Below are positions 8,400-18,327 of a stretch of 64,000 bases of DNA, one piece after another. The notes below the pieces were generated by a model. It saw only the letters and a list, made by a program, of their open reading frames with translations, did no database searches and had not been told where the DNA came from. The stretch spans positions 1 to 64,000 of the forward strand of contig NZ_JACJVI010000005.1 of assembly GCF_014237835.1 (NCBI RefSeq). Reading direction: 5' to 3'. Numbering within the stretch: position 1 is the stretch's first letter; each line of letters opens with the position of its first letter. The stretch comes from Rhizobium sp. AQ_MP (lineage in GTDB: Bacteria > Pseudomonadota > Alphaproteobacteria > Rhizobiales > Rhizobiaceae). The position numbers were made by a program, and so were the translations under genes.

Positions 8400-10820
8400 T
8401 CATGCTGTAGCCGGGGAAACCGGTTCACCCTTTGGCGCAGGGCTTGTGTTGACCGAAGGGTTTGATCGACCGACCGTGCTTGCGGGCGCCGTCATTATCG
8501 GTTGCTGATAATAGCCGTCATATCGACCGTAATATTTCTCGGGTCCGCCTGACGGGCCATATTGTGATACCAGGTCCATGTCAGTCTTGTTGAGGAGTAC
8601 GCCGAGGATCTTCGAGGCGACGAGCGGCTGTGCATCCAGAAGATCGGTAACCAGCTGTACAGGGGTCTTTCCCCATTCGACGACGAAAATGAAGCCGTCC
8701 AGCTGACTGGAAAGTACGTTGGCATCCATCACGGGCCCAAGCGGAGCGAGATCGACAATCACATATTCGAAATGCTGGCGGGCGCCATCGATGAGGCTCA
8801 CCATGCGCGGGGATGCCAGAAGCTCGGTGGACGAGGGCATCTGCTCGCCCGCGGCTCGAGGGGCTATGGGTAGAATCGCAAGCTTTGACTGTGCGTCGAC
8901 CCGAACAAGACTGGTCCAGGCGACGTCACTGGCAATTGCCTCGACAAGGCCTGCCTTTGGCGCCGGCTTCAGCATCCGGCTGAGCCGGGGCTTGCGAAGA
9001 TCAGCGTCGATCAACAGAGTTCGCTTGCCGCTCGCTGCAAGCAGCATGGCAAAATTAGTCGCGACGGTCGTCTTACCTTCGCCGGGCAGTGACGAGACCA
9101 CACCGATGACCTTGTTCTGACCTGCCTTGAGGTTCATATCGCTGACGAGCTTCACGTTGCGCAGCGTTTCGGCGAAGGCCGAGTGTGGCGCTTCGAGCAC
9201 CAGCCTTGTCATCCGCTCGAGCGGTGGTGCAGGTAACGGTCTGGGAGAGTTTTTGCCGCCTTGCTTGACCAGCCGTCGCAAGCGTTCAAAAGCCGTCATC
9301 GGCTTGGTGCCGACAAGCGGAAGATAGCCAAGAGAGGTTTTACCTAGTTCCGAAGAAATCGCACGCACAAGTCTGAAACTACGGTCCTGCACCTCCTTCG
9401 CGAAAGCGAGCGCACTGCCAGCCATCAAGCCGAGCACTGTCGATAGGGCCAGTACCATGGTTTTCTTCGGACTGGACGGCGAGACAGGAACACCCGCATC
9501 CGAAATCACCCGGGCTGAGGGTATCGTTGACGTCTGGTTCTGGTTCGCTTGCTCGAAGCGTTCCAGGTAAGATTGATACAGGGTTCTTAGCGAGGTCGCC
9601 TTTTGCTCAAGTTCTCGCAAATGTACGAGGGACTGCGTTGCAATAGAATTCGTACCAGTGACCCCTTCCATGCGTTGGCGCAGCGCCTCTTCTCTGGAAC
9701 GGGCCACTTCATATTCGTTTCTGTAACTTTCCGTAAGCCGCTGGAATTCTGAATAGATCTGCTGAGCGATTTCGTCTTTCTCCGCCTTCAGCGCCACGGC
9801 CTGTGGGTGGTCTGTCCCGAAGCTTCCGGTGACCTCTCGCTCCCGCTGTTCAATTGTGAGGTAACGTGCGCGCAGATCTTGAAGGACTGAATTGCCCGCA
9901 TCGCTCGTTCCGACCGTTGCGTTCCTGGCAACTGAACTTGCTCCCTGGTCGACGATCGACTTGAACTGTTCGTAGCGAGCCGAGGCCCTTGCTACGTCAG
10001 TCTGAGCGATGGTCAACTGGCTGTTGAGATCGGTCAGCTGCTGTTCTGACATCAACTCGCCGCGCGTCGAGGTCAGGCCGTTTTCCGCCTTGAAACGTTC
10101 AACCTCGAGCGCGGCCGTCTGGGCGCGTCCTCCCAGGTCGTCCAATCTTTCCTTCAGCCAGATCGAAGCGCCCTCTGCTGCGTCGAAATTGGCGTTGAGT
10201 TGATCGGCTTTATAGGCAGCCGCATATGCATTGGCGACCTTCGCCGCCAATCGAGCATCCGGTGAGCGGTATGACAGGGCAACGACTGCACTTCGCCCGA
10301 CACGTTCCACCGTGATGGATTGCTGCAGCATGGCTGCCGCCTTCTGCCTCTTGGCCTCTGTCGAGCTTGCCTCGGAAACCTCGTCCGTAAAGAGGCCAGT
10401 TATGCTGCGCGGGAGCGACTTCGCGGTTTCAAGCACGCTCTTTGGCGGATTGAGGATCGTGTCGTTGTCGGCTAGCGCGGCCTCATCGACAACCCTCAGG
10501 GCCAATTTGTTCGACTTCAGGATTTCCACCGCGCTCGAGATTTGGGTGTCAACCTGCTGCCTGCTCTGCGCTGGCGCGAGTTCCTCCTGGGTGTACCGGG
10601 CCATCTCCTCGTCCAGCAGGATCTGCGTCATCGACGTGTAGACCGGGACTGTCGCCACGAGGTAGGCAACGCCCAGCAGCAGAAAGGCTGCTGTCGTCAA
10701 GGCAATCATCACTCGCCTGCGCCAAGCCGATGCCAAGAGCCGGTCAAGGTCTATGAATGAGTCACTGTCATCCTTGTTCGCGCGCATTGCGGCATTGTGG
10801 CTGGGGAGGGGGAGGCTCAT
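8400..10820 (-). CDS. exoP: Succinoglycan chain-length determinant and bacterial tyrosine kinase ExoP
   Basis: The 806-residue inner-membrane protein combines a Wzz-type region with a BY-kinase. A first membrane helix lies near residues 40-60, followed by a long coiled-coil periplasmic part. The proline-rich motif of polysaccharide co-polymerases (PVSPSSPKK before GLMAG) leads into the second helix near residue 450. The cytoplasmic kinase has Walker A SSLPGEGKTT, Walker A' LLIDADLRKPRL and Walker B VIVDLAPLGPVMDA, then a tyrosine-rich tail (YYGRYDGYY) for autophosphorylation. ExoP sets succinoglycan chain length and helps export. The ATG at 10820 is preferred for its GGAATAAG upstream; longer starts lack a ribosome binding site. 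It is the last gene of the exoHKLAMONP direction. Confidence 0.95.
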   Translation of the reverse strand: MSLPLPSHNAAMRANKDDSDSFIDLDRLLASAWRRRVMIALTTAAFLLLGVAYLVATVPVYTSMTQILLDEEMARYTQEELAPAQSRQQVDTQISSAVEILKSNKLALRVVDEAALADNDTILNPPKSVLETAKSLPRSITGLFTDEVSEASSTEAKRQKAAAMLQQSITVERVGRSAVVALSYRSPDARLAAKVANAYAAAYKADQLNANFDAAEGASIWLKERLDDLGGRAQTAALEVERFKAENGLTSTRGELMSEQQLTDLNSQLTIAQTDVARASARYEQFKSIVDQGASSVARNATVGTSDAGNSVLQDLRARYLTIEQREREVTGSFGTDHPQAVALKAEKDEIAQQIYSEFQRLTESYRNEYEVARSREEALRQRMEGVTGTNSIATQSLVHLRELEQKATSLRTLYQSYLERFEQANQNQTSTIPSARVISDAGVPVSPSSPKKTMVLALSTVLGLMAGSALAFAKEVQDRSFRLVRAISSELGKTSLGYLPLVGTKPMTAFERLRRLVKQGGKNSPRPLPAPPLERMTRLVLEAPHSAFAETLRNVKLVSDMNLKAGQNKVIGVVSSLPGEGKTTVATNFAMLLAASGKRTLLIDADLRKPRLSRMLKPAPKAGLVEAIASDVAWTSLVRVDAQSKLAILPIAPRAAGEQMPSSTELLASPRMVSLIDGARQHFEYVIVDLAPLGPVMDANVLSSQLDGFIFVVEWGKTPVQLVTDLLDAQPLVASKILGVLLNKTDMDLVSQYGPSGGPEKYYGRYDGYYQQPIMTAPASTVGRSNPSVNTSPAPKGEPVSPATA

Positions 10821-10912
10821 ATTCTTATTCCGCTTCGAAAGGTTTCGTCTGGAGGTTCTCTCCGCCGTCGTCATCGCGTGCCGCAACCTTGTGCGAGGTT
10901 GCAACCAGTGCT

Positions 10913-11818
10913 TCAGGGGCTTCCAAAGCCACGTTCGTGGGAGGCAATCATCGATTTCAATGAATCAAAAACCAGCGCGTTGATGTCCGCCCTGGCAAGT
11001 GCAAAGGCCACGTTCGCTTCAAGGAAACCATGCTTGCAACCACAGTCGAACATTCGACCTTGATAAGGGTGCGCATGGAATGTTTCGGTTTTGCTCAAGG
11101 TCACCATTGCATCTGTCAGCTGGACATCATCGCCGGCGCCGCGTGGCTGGTCAGCCAACTTATCGAAGATGCTGGGTTGCAGGATGTATCGACCATTGAG
11201 AAAGAGATTTGACGGAGCGTCGTCAGGGTGAGGTTTTTCCACCATCGTAGTGACGGCAAATCCATGGTTCACAGTGTCGCCAACGCCCACGATGCCGTAT
11301 TTCGATACGTCTTCGAGTGCACACTGCTCGACTCCCAGGATATTCCCGCCCGTTTCAGCGTATAACTCAACGAGACCGGCCATGCAGCCGCGTTTTCCGT
11401 GCGAGACCATATCGGGCAAGAGCAAAGCAAAGGGTTCGTCCCCCACCATCTCCCGGGCACACCAGACAGCGTGGCCCAGGCCGAGAGGCGCTTGCTGCCT
11501 TGTAAAACTGACGGAGCCTGCGGTCGGAAGCATGTCGGCCAGTTCTGACAACTGTGCGGTCTTCCCCGCGCGCGAAAGAGAACTCATGAGCTCTGGAGCA
11601 ATGTCGAAATGATCTTCTATGATCTGCTTGTTCCGACCGGTTACGAAGATGATATGCTCGATACCGGCCTGACGCGCCTCATCAACGGCATACTGAACGA
11701 CAGGTCTGTCCACGATCGGAAGCATTTCTTTCGGCATCGCCTTGGTAGCGGGCAGAAAACGTGTCCCGTTTCCCGCTACGGGAATGACTGCTTTTCGAAC
11801 AGGTTTTGCGTGTGACAT
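10913..11818 (-). CDS. exoN: UTP-glucose-1-phosphate uridylyltransferase ExoN
   Basis: The 301-residue enzyme makes UDP-glucose from UTP and glucose-1-phosphate, the glucosyl donor for the succinoglycan repeat. The nucleotide-binding signature [20 protein letters not shown] is at the N-terminus, and GLGHAVWCA and VEKP motifs follow. The length matches the GalU/ExoN family. The ATG at 11818 is about 9 nt after AAGGA; a TTG two codons earlier is possible. It lies between exoP and exoO in the minus-strand operon. A second, general galU could exist elsewhere in the genome. Confidence 0.95.
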   Translation of the reverse strand: MSHAKPVRKAVIPVAGNGTRFLPATKAMPKEMLPIVDRPVVQYAVDEARQAGIEHIIFVTGRNKQIIEDHFDIAPELMSSLSRAGKTAQLSELADMLPTAGSVSFTRQQAPLGLGHAVWCAREMVGDEPFALLLPDMVSHGKRGCMAGLVELYAETGGNILGVEQCALEDVSKYGIVGVGDTVNHGFAVTTMVEKPHPDDAPSNLFLNGRYILQPSIFDKLADQPRGAGDDVQLTDAMVTLSKTETFHAHPYQGRMFDCGCKHGFLEANVAFALARADINALVFDSLKSMIASHERGFGSP

Positions 11819-11854
11819 GCCCAAAAATCCTTCTTAAAACAGAGGCTTTGCCCT

Positions 11855-12826
11855 TCAGGGCTGCTGCATCACCGAGCCGTTTGGTTGTCTGCTGAAATTT
11901 CGAAGTCGCCGGATCCGCTCGGCAACAGGCATCCTGAAATGGCGAAGCGCTGCGGGATTGTGCAGAGCGGTGACGAGGGCTTGACCGTAAGACCGTCGCT
12001 TCAGGCAGTCGATCATTGTCAGGAAGGCGTGCCCATGAATAAGGCTGCGTCGGCGGCGACTTTGCGCGGACAAGGCTGGGGCGTCCAGCCGATAACGGCG
12101 AAGGAAATCGGCGTCTGCGGCGATCATGGCCTCGACATGGTCCAGCCGGAGCTCGCGCGATATCGATCCCTCTGTGATATGATAGCAATAGCCGACACTT
12201 GGGTCGACGACACATCGTCCGCCGGCTGCCAGCGCGGACGCCAAAAGGATGTAGTCTTCACCAATTCTCAGGCTCTCGCTGAAGCGCAGCCCCCGCTCTG
12301 ACAGGAATTGTCGTTTGAAGACCGGCTTCATGTAGCCAAAGTTATGCTGGGAGTGGAAAAGCCTGTTGGACTGAATGAAGGTGGGCAGGGTGAGTTCCTG
12401 ATTGTCTGCCAGGTGGCGCGCGTCGAACATGGCCTTGGTCTGGCCATCCACCGTGACCACGGTCAGGTTGTCGACGGCGATCTGGGCATTGGCGGCTTCC
12501 GCCTTTGCGATCATTCGAGCGAGGCGCTCTGGAAGAAGGGTGTCGTCTGCATCGAGTACGGCGATCCAGCAACCCCGAGCCGCATCGATCGCGGCGTTGC
12601 GTGCAGCTCCCGGTCCCCGGTTCTCCGGCAGAGCAACGACCCGTATGCGCGGATCGGCGATCGCGCGAACGGCCGCAAGGGTGGCGTCGGTCGAGCAATC
12701 GTCACTGACGACGACTTCCAGGGAGACACCTTGTTGCGCCAAGGCGCTTGATATCGCGCGGTCGATCGTCTGAGCGGCATTGAACGCGGCGATGACAATG
12801 CTGACGTCGGGCTGCGGCTGAATCAT
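11855..12826 (-). CDS. exoO: Family 2 glycosyltransferase ExoO
   Basis: The 323-residue protein has a GT-A fold typical of family 2: VSIVIAAFNAAQTID at the start, SDDCSTD, then the DADD metal site in VLDADDTLLPERL, and GEDY further on. In the succinoglycan pathway the ExoO enzyme adds a glucose to the lipid-linked repeat on the cytoplasmic face. Assignment as exoO rests on family plus its position between exoN and exoM, the order known in S. meliloti. Its ATG overlaps the exoM stop by 4 bp. Linkage specificity cannot be read from the sequence. Confidence 0.88.
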   Translation of the reverse strand: MIQPQPDVSIVIAAFNAAQTIDRAISSALAQQGVSLEVVVSDDCSTDATLAAVRAIADPRIRVVALPENRGPGAARNAAIDAARGCWIAVLDADDTLLPERLARMIAKAEAANAQIAVDNLTVVTVDGQTKAMFDARHLADNQELTLPTFIQSNRLFHSQHNFGYMKPVFKRQFLSERGLRFSESLRIGEDYILLASALAAGGRCVVDPSVGYCYHITEGSISRELRLDHVEAMIAADADFLRRYRLDAPALSAQSRRRRSLIHGHAFLTMIDCLKRRSYGQALVTALHNPAALRHFRMPVAERIRRLRNFSRQPNGSVMQQP

Positions 12827-13764
12827 CGGGAAATGGCCTCCAGGTCGCCGTATTGCCGAATTTCGCGCAAGCCGATCAGGCCGCTGACCGCGCCGATATG
12901 CAGCATGGCGCGCAATGCATAACGGTTGCGCTTGATCGCAAAAGGCGTACACACCAAGCCTGCCAGAAGACAAAAGCCCGCCTTGGCAGCAGCGAGAGCG
13001 ATTTGTATCGGCCGCTTCGCCAAGGGCGCTTCTGACGCACGCAGGCGGCCGTGGGTCTGGCCCATGCGAAAGCGGCGTTTGGCGAGCCAGGACAGCCGCG
13101 CGCGCGCCGGCGGCACGGGCTCTTCGACAAAGGCCTCCGCGGCGTAGGCAATCTTGCCGCCGGACCGATGAAGGTGGGTGAAGTAGTCGGTATCCTCCCC
13201 GCCGCTCTTACCAAGGGCAAGACTGAATCTGCGGCCGGCGACGGCCGGCGATCCCCGGCGCAGCAGGACGTTACAGGTATAACCAGTGCGGATCTCTCCC
13301 CCGACCCAAACCGGCGCTGTCGAATGAAAGTCGCCGCTCCGCATCCAATGAGGAGCGTCATGCCCATAGCGCGCCCTGACCGGTCCGAGCACCGCATCGG
13401 CGCCTGTCGCCTCTGCGGTCTTGAGCAACAGCAGCAGCCAATCGGTGGAAGCCTCCTCATCGTCGTCTATGAAGGCCAGGAAGTCCGCGTCGCTGTTTTG
13501 AAGACACGCGTTGCGCGCGATCGATATGTTGGCGACCGGGCAGTGCACATAGAGAAGCTGGAACGGCAGCAACGGGCAGAGCCGGTCCACCAAGGGGCGG
13601 GCTGAGGGCGACGCATCATTGTCCGCAACGATGACGCGGACGCAAACACCTTCGGGCAAAACAAGGCCTGCCAGCGATCGCAGTGTTTGCTCCAGCTCCG
13701 GGCGCCGGAAGGTGCAGACGCCTATGTCGACGCGGGTCAGTGGGGTGATGGCGAAGGTGCTCAT
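12823..13764 (-). CDS. exoM: Family 2 glycosyltransferase ExoM
   Basis: The 313-residue GT2 protein starts with VDIGVCTFRRPELEQTL, has VIVADNDASP and a FIDDDEEAS metal-binding site, and a GGEDTDYF acceptor-site motif. A hydrophobic stretch near the C-terminus may associate with the membrane. ExoM is a glucosyltransferase that extends the succinoglycan repeat. The ATG at 13764 overlaps the exoA stop by 4 bp, and its own stop overlaps the exoO start by 4 bp. Gene order and length support the name. Confidence 0.9.
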   Translation of the reverse strand: MSTFAITPLTRVDIGVCTFRRPELEQTLRSLAGLVLPEGVCVRVIVADNDASPSARPLVDRLCPLLPFQLLYVHCPVANISIARNACLQNSDADFLAFIDDDEEASTDWLLLLLKTAEATGADAVLGPVRARYGHDAPHWMRSGDFHSTAPVWVGGEIRTGYTCNVLLRRGSPAVAGRRFSLALGKSGGEDTDYFTHLHRSGGKIAYAAEAFVEEPVPPARARLSWLAKRRFRMGQTHGRLRASEAPLAKRPIQIALAAAKAGFCLLAGLVCTPFAIKRNRYALRAMLHIGAVSGLIGLREIRQYGDLEAISR

Positions 13765-14783
13765 AACGAAGGCTCCCTCCGTGCCACCTTGAGGGGAGGC
13801 CGCGAAGCGCTGCTCATCACTTCGCGCCAGAAACCGGCTGACCAGGCGAAATGCATCACCATGGCCGACACGGCGGCAAGCGGTGCATGTGCTGTGCGTT
13901 CCTTGACTCCCAGCCACACGCCGTAGCTGACACAGGCCCCGACCCATATGGCAAAGGGGATCGCCGCCGCCCAGTTTATGATGGCGAAGAATGCGCCGAG
14001 TGTCACGGGCGCCACTCCAAGCGGAATGAGCTGCCGTAGGCTCGGGAGCGCGCGATGCTTGAGGAAGTTGCGTGCGCGGCCACGACCGTAGCCGAAATAC
14101 TGTCGAAACAGCGGTCTCACGCTCGAACGTGGATAATAGACCATCTTTGTTTTGTTGGTCATCCAGATGCGAAAGCCGGCGTTGACCAGCCGATAGTCCA
14201 GTTCCGCGTCTTCATTGTGCTGGAAGTTCTCGTCATAGCCGCCGACCTGGCGGAAGCTCGCGATGCGCATCAGCGCGTGATGCCCGTGGTTCGTCCAGTG
14301 ACTTGCCGCCCCGGATCGATGACGCGACCCGCCATTTCCGAGCTTGGAATTCTGCGCGAGCGCGGTGGCTTTCTGGAAAAAGCCAATGCCGACCGTCTGC
14401 ATGCCGACCACAACGGAATCGGCGCCGCTCACGAGCGCCTCCTCCATCAGCGTCTGACAATAATCCGGGGGATAGTCGCCATGGGCGTCGATGCGGATTA
14501 AAAACTCGCAGTCGTTGCCGTAATGGGCAACGGCCAGATTGACCGCGGCGCTCTGGATGCGTTTCGGATTGTCGAGAAGCAAGATTTTCGGGTTTTCGGC
14601 CGCGATCCGCGCCACGATCGGGCGTGTGCCGTCGGTGCTGCCTCCATCGGCCACCACGATGCGCGCATCGAGTTCGTCAAGCGCGCTTCCGAGGTTATCG
14701 ATCACCCCCTCGATATGGGCTGCCTCGTTAAGGCAGGGAATGACGATCAAGCAGCGGGCGGGTCTGCCTCTTTCATTCATCAT
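13761..14783 (-). CDS. exoA: Family 2 glycosyltransferase ExoA
   Basis: The 340-residue protein has an N-terminal GT2 domain (LIVIPCLNEAAHIEGVI, ADGGSTDGT, RIDAHGDYP) and two C-terminal hydrophobic segments (around residues 245-280 and 295-315) that should anchor it in the inner membrane. In S. meliloti ExoA adds the first beta-1,3-linked glucose to the galactose laid down by ExoY. The start at 14783 follows AAGGAAGC; a second ATG is the next codon. It overlaps exoL by 11 bp and exoM by 4 bp, so the genes are probably translationally coupled. Confidence 0.92.
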   Translation of the reverse strand: MMNERGRPARCLIVIPCLNEAAHIEGVIDNLGSALDELDARIVVADGGSTDGTRPIVARIAAENPKILLLDNPKRIQSAAVNLAVAHYGNDCEFLIRIDAHGDYPPDYCQTLMEEALVSGADSVVVGMQTVGIGFFQKATALAQNSKLGNGGSRHRSGAASHWTNHGHHALMRIASFRQVGGYDENFQHNEDAELDYRLVNAGFRIWMTNKTKMVYYPRSSVRPLFRQYFGYGRGRARNFLKHRALPSLRQLIPLGVAPVTLGAFFAIINWAAAIPFAIWVGACVSYGVWLGVKERTAHAPLAAVSAMVMHFAWSAGFWREVMSSASRPPLKVARREPSL

Positions 14784-15987
14784 AGGGTGCTTCCTTGGCG
14801 GCTAGAGGTGGGGCAAGAAGATCGGCGGAATGCACAGCCGGTCGGCCGGCGGCCAGCGTTGAAAGACGTTTCACCAACTGCTTGCAGTCGGCCCTGCTGA
14901 ACGTCCACGGGGCCGGTCCGAGCGAATGGATGCGCTCGACTGCCGCGCCATAGGTTTCATCTTTCATGGAGGTGAAGAGGTCTGTCAGCCGGTCGGTCGA
15001 CGCATCCGGCAAGATAAAGCCGAGGTTTCGCGCCGCGAGGAAGCGAGCGGTTTCGGTGCCTGCGAGGGCGATCGGCACCGTGCCGTGGCGGCAGCTTTCG
15101 TAGAGCCGGTTCGGCAGCAGCCAGGACGAATTCTGCCCTTCCTCGAAGAAGTCGATCGCCCAGGAGAAATGGACGTCGGAATAGAGGCGGGCGAGATCCT
15201 CCGGGTTGCGGTAGGAGCCATGGAAGGACATGAAGGGCTCATTGCGCACAAACCCATCGAAATCGTTGAATTCCGAGTAGGCCGGCCGGCCACGCAGGAC
15301 AATCTCAACACGCCCAGCCATGGCGCGGGAGAATTGCGACAGCAATGCGAGCGATTTGGCGCAGCGCAGCGCGCCGAACCAGCCGATGCGCCAGGGCAGC
15401 CCCGGACTTGGCGGAGTTGCGAGCGCCACTTTTGCCGGGTCATCCTCGTTAAGGTCGAGAACCTGATTTTGCAGCAGGAGCGTCGGCAGGTCGAGACCGG
15501 ATATTGTCCGGAAATACTGCTCGATAAAAGCGGGAGAACTGGTGATCAGCAGTCCGGCATTTCGCCCTAGTCTCGTTTCCGCCGCGCGCAAGACCTTGCC
15601 AACAACATCGTTGCGCAGCAGAAGGCGATGAATGTCCAGGCACTCGTAAACGATCGGCACATCGCCGCCGAAGTGGGACGTGGCCCGATTGGCCACTGCA
15701 AGCATTTCGAGGTTGCGTGCGACGATGACATCCGGCCTTGCCACCTTGCCGAGCCTCGCTCCGATCGCCAGGCAGGACCTGGCGACCGCGCCGATGCGCT
15801 GGGCGAAGCGTCCGTCGGCCGTCTTGCCGAGTTCGATCGGTGCGATGCCCTTGACCGTCGTCAGGGCGTTCTCGCTGCGGCGAAAGCCGGCAAGCGTCAC
15901 CTCAGCGCCGCCGCTCTGAAACATCAGCACACGCCGACGCACGGCGGGATCGGCGAGGTCATGGACCAGATAGAGTATCTTCAGCAT
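14773..15987 (-). CDS. exoL: Succinoglycan glycosyltransferase ExoL
   Basis: The 404-residue protein has a GT-B-like pattern: MLKILYLVHDLADPAVRRR at the N-terminus, IVARNLEML in the first domain, and a C-terminal nucleotide-sugar half with WRIGWFGALRCAK and WLLPNRLYESC. It differs from the GT2 enzymes around it. In S. meliloti ExoL adds a glucose early in repeat assembly and has this length and position between exoA and exoK. The gene ends 11 bp inside exoA. A general GT4 activity is the fallback description. Confidence 0.9.
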   Translation of the reverse strand: MLKILYLVHDLADPAVRRRVLMFQSGGAEVTLAGFRRSENALTTVKGIAPIELGKTADGRFAQRIGAVARSCLAIGARLGKVARPDVIVARNLEMLAVANRATSHFGGDVPIVYECLDIHRLLLRNDVVGKVLRAAETRLGRNAGLLITSSPAFIEQYFRTISGLDLPTLLLQNQVLDLNEDDPAKVALATPPSPGLPWRIGWFGALRCAKSLALLSQFSRAMAGRVEIVLRGRPAYSEFNDFDGFVRNEPFMSFHGSYRNPEDLARLYSDVHFSWAIDFFEEGQNSSWLLPNRLYESCRHGTVPIALAGTETARFLAARNLGFILPDASTDRLTDLFTSMKDETYGAAVERIHSLGPAPWTFSRADCKQLVKRLSTLAAGRPAVHSADLLAPPLAAKEAPYDE

Positions 15988-16017
15988 GAGACATCCATTC
16001 TCAGTGGCAATGCAATG

Positions 16018-16809
16018 TCACTTCAGCTTGCAGACCAGCGATTGATCGAACTGGCAGGCGTCGCCGGGGGCGGTGAACGCGAGACGGTCGACCTGCATTC
16101 TCGACGGCGAGGAAAAGGAGAAGGGGCCCATCCAGTTCGTGAGCGTGTCGGTGCCCCAAAGGCTCAGGAAGATTTTCTGGGCATTTGTCGGGATCTTGGT
16201 CGGGTCGGTCACCTCGTGCACGAGCTCGCCGTTGACGAAATAGCGCAGGCGCTCCTTCTCCCAGACAAAAGCGTAGTCGTTGAAGGCTGTACTGGCGCCG
16301 CCCGGAACATCGGCGAGTGCTTCGTTGCCACCCTTGCCGGAAATGTATTGGTTGACCTGAACCTGGGAGGTGTCCTTACCCAGAACCTCGAAGTCGATTT
16401 CGTCATGCGGCTTCTTGTCGGTCGGTCCGATATAGGTGAAGAACGCGGAGTTCAGGCCCGGCGGCTCAGCACTCTTCATCCGCACCTCATAGGTGCCATA
16501 ACCGAACCGGCTGCGCGTTTGGATCTCGCCGCAAACGTATTCCCGCTCACCGATCCGACGCTTGTCGAAGCCAAGTTCCAGCACGCCGTTGGAGACGGTG
16601 ACCTGTGTCTTAGACCAGGTGCAATTCTGATGCGGTCCGTTGTTCCAGCCGTCCGAGACGTACCAGAGGCCGCTGTCCAGCCGGTCGAAATTGTCGACAA
16701 AGGACTTTCCGCTTGCGTTCGGCTGCGCGCCGGCGGTGCTGCTCAGTGCAATCCCCAGCGTGGTGAAAAGGGCGAGACGATAGGCATGTGCCGTGGTTTT
16801 TTTTGTCAT
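16018..16809 (-). CDS. exoK: Secreted endo-1,3-1,4-beta-glycanase ExoK (GH16)
   Basis: The 263-residue protein begins with a signal peptide (basic MTKKTTAHAYR, then a hydrophobic core ending near TAGAQ). The GH16 retaining active site is EIDFEVLG, with both glutamates in place. Family members cleave mixed-linkage beta-glucans. ExoK cuts nascent succinoglycan outside the cell and helps produce low-molecular-weight polymer, which matters for symbiosis in S. meliloti. The length is close to that homologue. Its ATG overlaps the exoH stop by 4 bp. A secreted enzyme inside the biosynthetic operon is normal for this locus. Confidence 0.95.
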   Translation of the reverse strand: MTKKTTAHAYRLALFTTLGIALSSTAGAQPNASGKSFVDNFDRLDSGLWYVSDGWNNGPHQNCTWSKTQVTVSNGVLELGFDKRRIGEREYVCGEIQTRSRFGYGTYEVRMKSAEPPGLNSAFFTYIGPTDKKPHDEIDFEVLGKDTSQVQVNQYISGKGGNEALADVPGGASTAFNDYAFVWEKERLRYFVNGELVHEVTDPTKIPTNAQKIFLSLWGTDTLTNWMGPFSFSSPSRMQVDRLAFTAPGDACQFDQSLVCKLK

Positions 16810-17954
16810 AGGCGGTCACCTTTGCTGAGAGGCAAATTGGCAGGACGACCCTGCGCTTGCGCTCGCACACTTGGGCACGTCACGGGTGATCGGACCCGGT
16901 TGCCGGTGAGGATGGCAAGAATGCCCGGCGCCAGATGATTCAGCAGGGCATGCGAGGCAAGAAGCACGGCGATCGTGACAATCGGTGCGAGGATGTAAAA
17001 AGCGAGATAGGGCACGCCTTCCGTGCGGTTCCAGATCATCCAGAGGGCCACCAGGAGCGGGTAATGGGCACAGAAGATCCAGAAGCTCAGGCCGCTGCCG
17101 GTGCCGAGCCGGCTGCCGAGGCGCGTCTGGATCAGCAGTCCTGACAAGGCCCAGGCGCCAAAAATGCCCGACATGGAAACGAGGTCGCGCGAGACATCGA
17201 GCCACTGCGGGTATTGCGGACCGGTGGCATAAAGACCGGCAGCGAGCATCACCGATGCTAGGCCGACCACCGTGATCACGGGCCTTGCATGGGCGTCCAG
17301 CCGCTGCACGTCGACCTGATGCAGAGCGGCAAAGGCTCCGAGGCTGAAGCCGAACAGGATGGACTTCTTCAGAAATATGCCGCTGGGCACCGGCAGCACC
17401 GCATAGGCGAGAAAAAGGAGCAGCGTCGTGCGCGGATAGCGTGCCACCAAGTGTCCGATCACCGGTGACAGGGCGAGGCAGAGCAGAAGATCCCGCAGGA
17501 AGTACAGCGGGAGGTTGACGGGCCAGGCCTCCAGCGCCAGTGCGTGACTTGTCACTTCCCGGGGTGTCGCATCGGCCACGTTGGGCAGATAACCATGACC
17601 AATGCCAAGGCTCTGCGCGACCAGAACCAGCAGAAGGAAGGACAAGTTCCAGAGGAGGAATGGCAGGAGCACAGTCCTGGCTTTTGTGCGCATGACCTTC
17701 TGGTAGTCGAAGTCCGAGAGCCCCCTACGAAACAGCAAATAACCGGAAATCGCGCTGAGGCACGGCACGCCGATGCGAAACAGGCTGTCTCCGAGATAGA
17801 TGCGGATCCAGTCCCCGATGCCGTGGGTGCCGAGATAGGGGCTTGTGGCCGGATCATAGGGAATGTGCACAAACACGATCCCAGCGATGAGCAGGACCCG
17901 CATCAGGTTGATCCGTGATGATACGTTCGCGCCAACGTTCACGATGTCAGTCAC
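16806..17954 (-). CDS. exoH: Succinoglycan O-succinyltransferase ExoH
   Basis: The 382-residue protein is an acyltransferase-3 family integral membrane enzyme with about ten helices. RVLLIAGIVFVHIPYD carries the conserved histidine of the family, and SAISGYLLF and the later FWIFCAHYPLL segment are typical. ExoH adds the succinyl group to succinoglycan. It is the first gene of the exoHKLAMONP run. The start is unsure: the GTG at 17954 directly abuts an AGGAG, and a second GTG at 17942 would have an 11-nt spacing, so the N-terminus may be four residues shorter. Confidence 0.9.
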   Translation of the reverse strand: MTDIVNVGANVSSRINLMRVLLIAGIVFVHIPYDPATSPYLGTHGIGDWIRIYLGDSLFRIGVPCLSAISGYLLFRRGLSDFDYQKVMRTKARTVLLPFLLWNLSFLLLVLVAQSLGIGHGYLPNVADATPREVTSHALALEAWPVNLPLYFLRDLLLCLALSPVIGHLVARYPRTTLLLFLAYAVLPVPSGIFLKKSILFGFSLGAFAALHQVDVQRLDAHARPVITVVGLASVMLAAGLYATGPQYPQWLDVSRDLVSMSGIFGAWALSGLLIQTRLGSRLGTGSGLSFWIFCAHYPLLVALWMIWNRTEGVPYLAFYILAPIVTIAVLLASHALLNHLAPGILAILTGNRVRSPVTCPSVRAQAQGRPANLPLSKGDRL

Positions 17955-18327
17955 TCCTATTGTGGACGCCGCAAATCGCGACCGTTCAAACCAGAGCAGA
18001 CTTCAGCCCGCATCCCTAGGTTAGGTTCGGGAAGGGGGTAAAATGTGGCATTGCAGCGAAAAACGAGGTGTTGCCTGCTGCGGCGCAGCAAAAACTTGAG
18101 CGTCTACGCGGTCGGACCTGAACGCACAGCTTTGCGTCAGATCACGAAACACGCTGCTTTTCATCGGCCTATCGAAACTCATGAGGCTTTACCCGATGAG
18201 CGTTTCAGCCGCGGAAACCCAAGCGAAATTTTCTCAATCGAACGGCTTGAGAGGCAGATCGGGTGCGCTGCTCAGGCGGTTTGTGGCGGAAATGGGGCGG
18301 CCTCTACGCCGCTTCGGCCGCCGATTG
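17955..18327. other. Intergenic region exoT-exoH (promoter of exoHKLAMONP)
   Basis: About 370 bp with no convincing gene. In S. meliloti exoI, a nuclease-like gene, lies between exoH and exoT; the space here is too small for it and no remnant was recognised. The exoH-side half must hold the promoter of the eight-gene minus-strand run, but I could not fix -35 and -10 elements. No clear terminator for exoT was found. Confidence 0.5.
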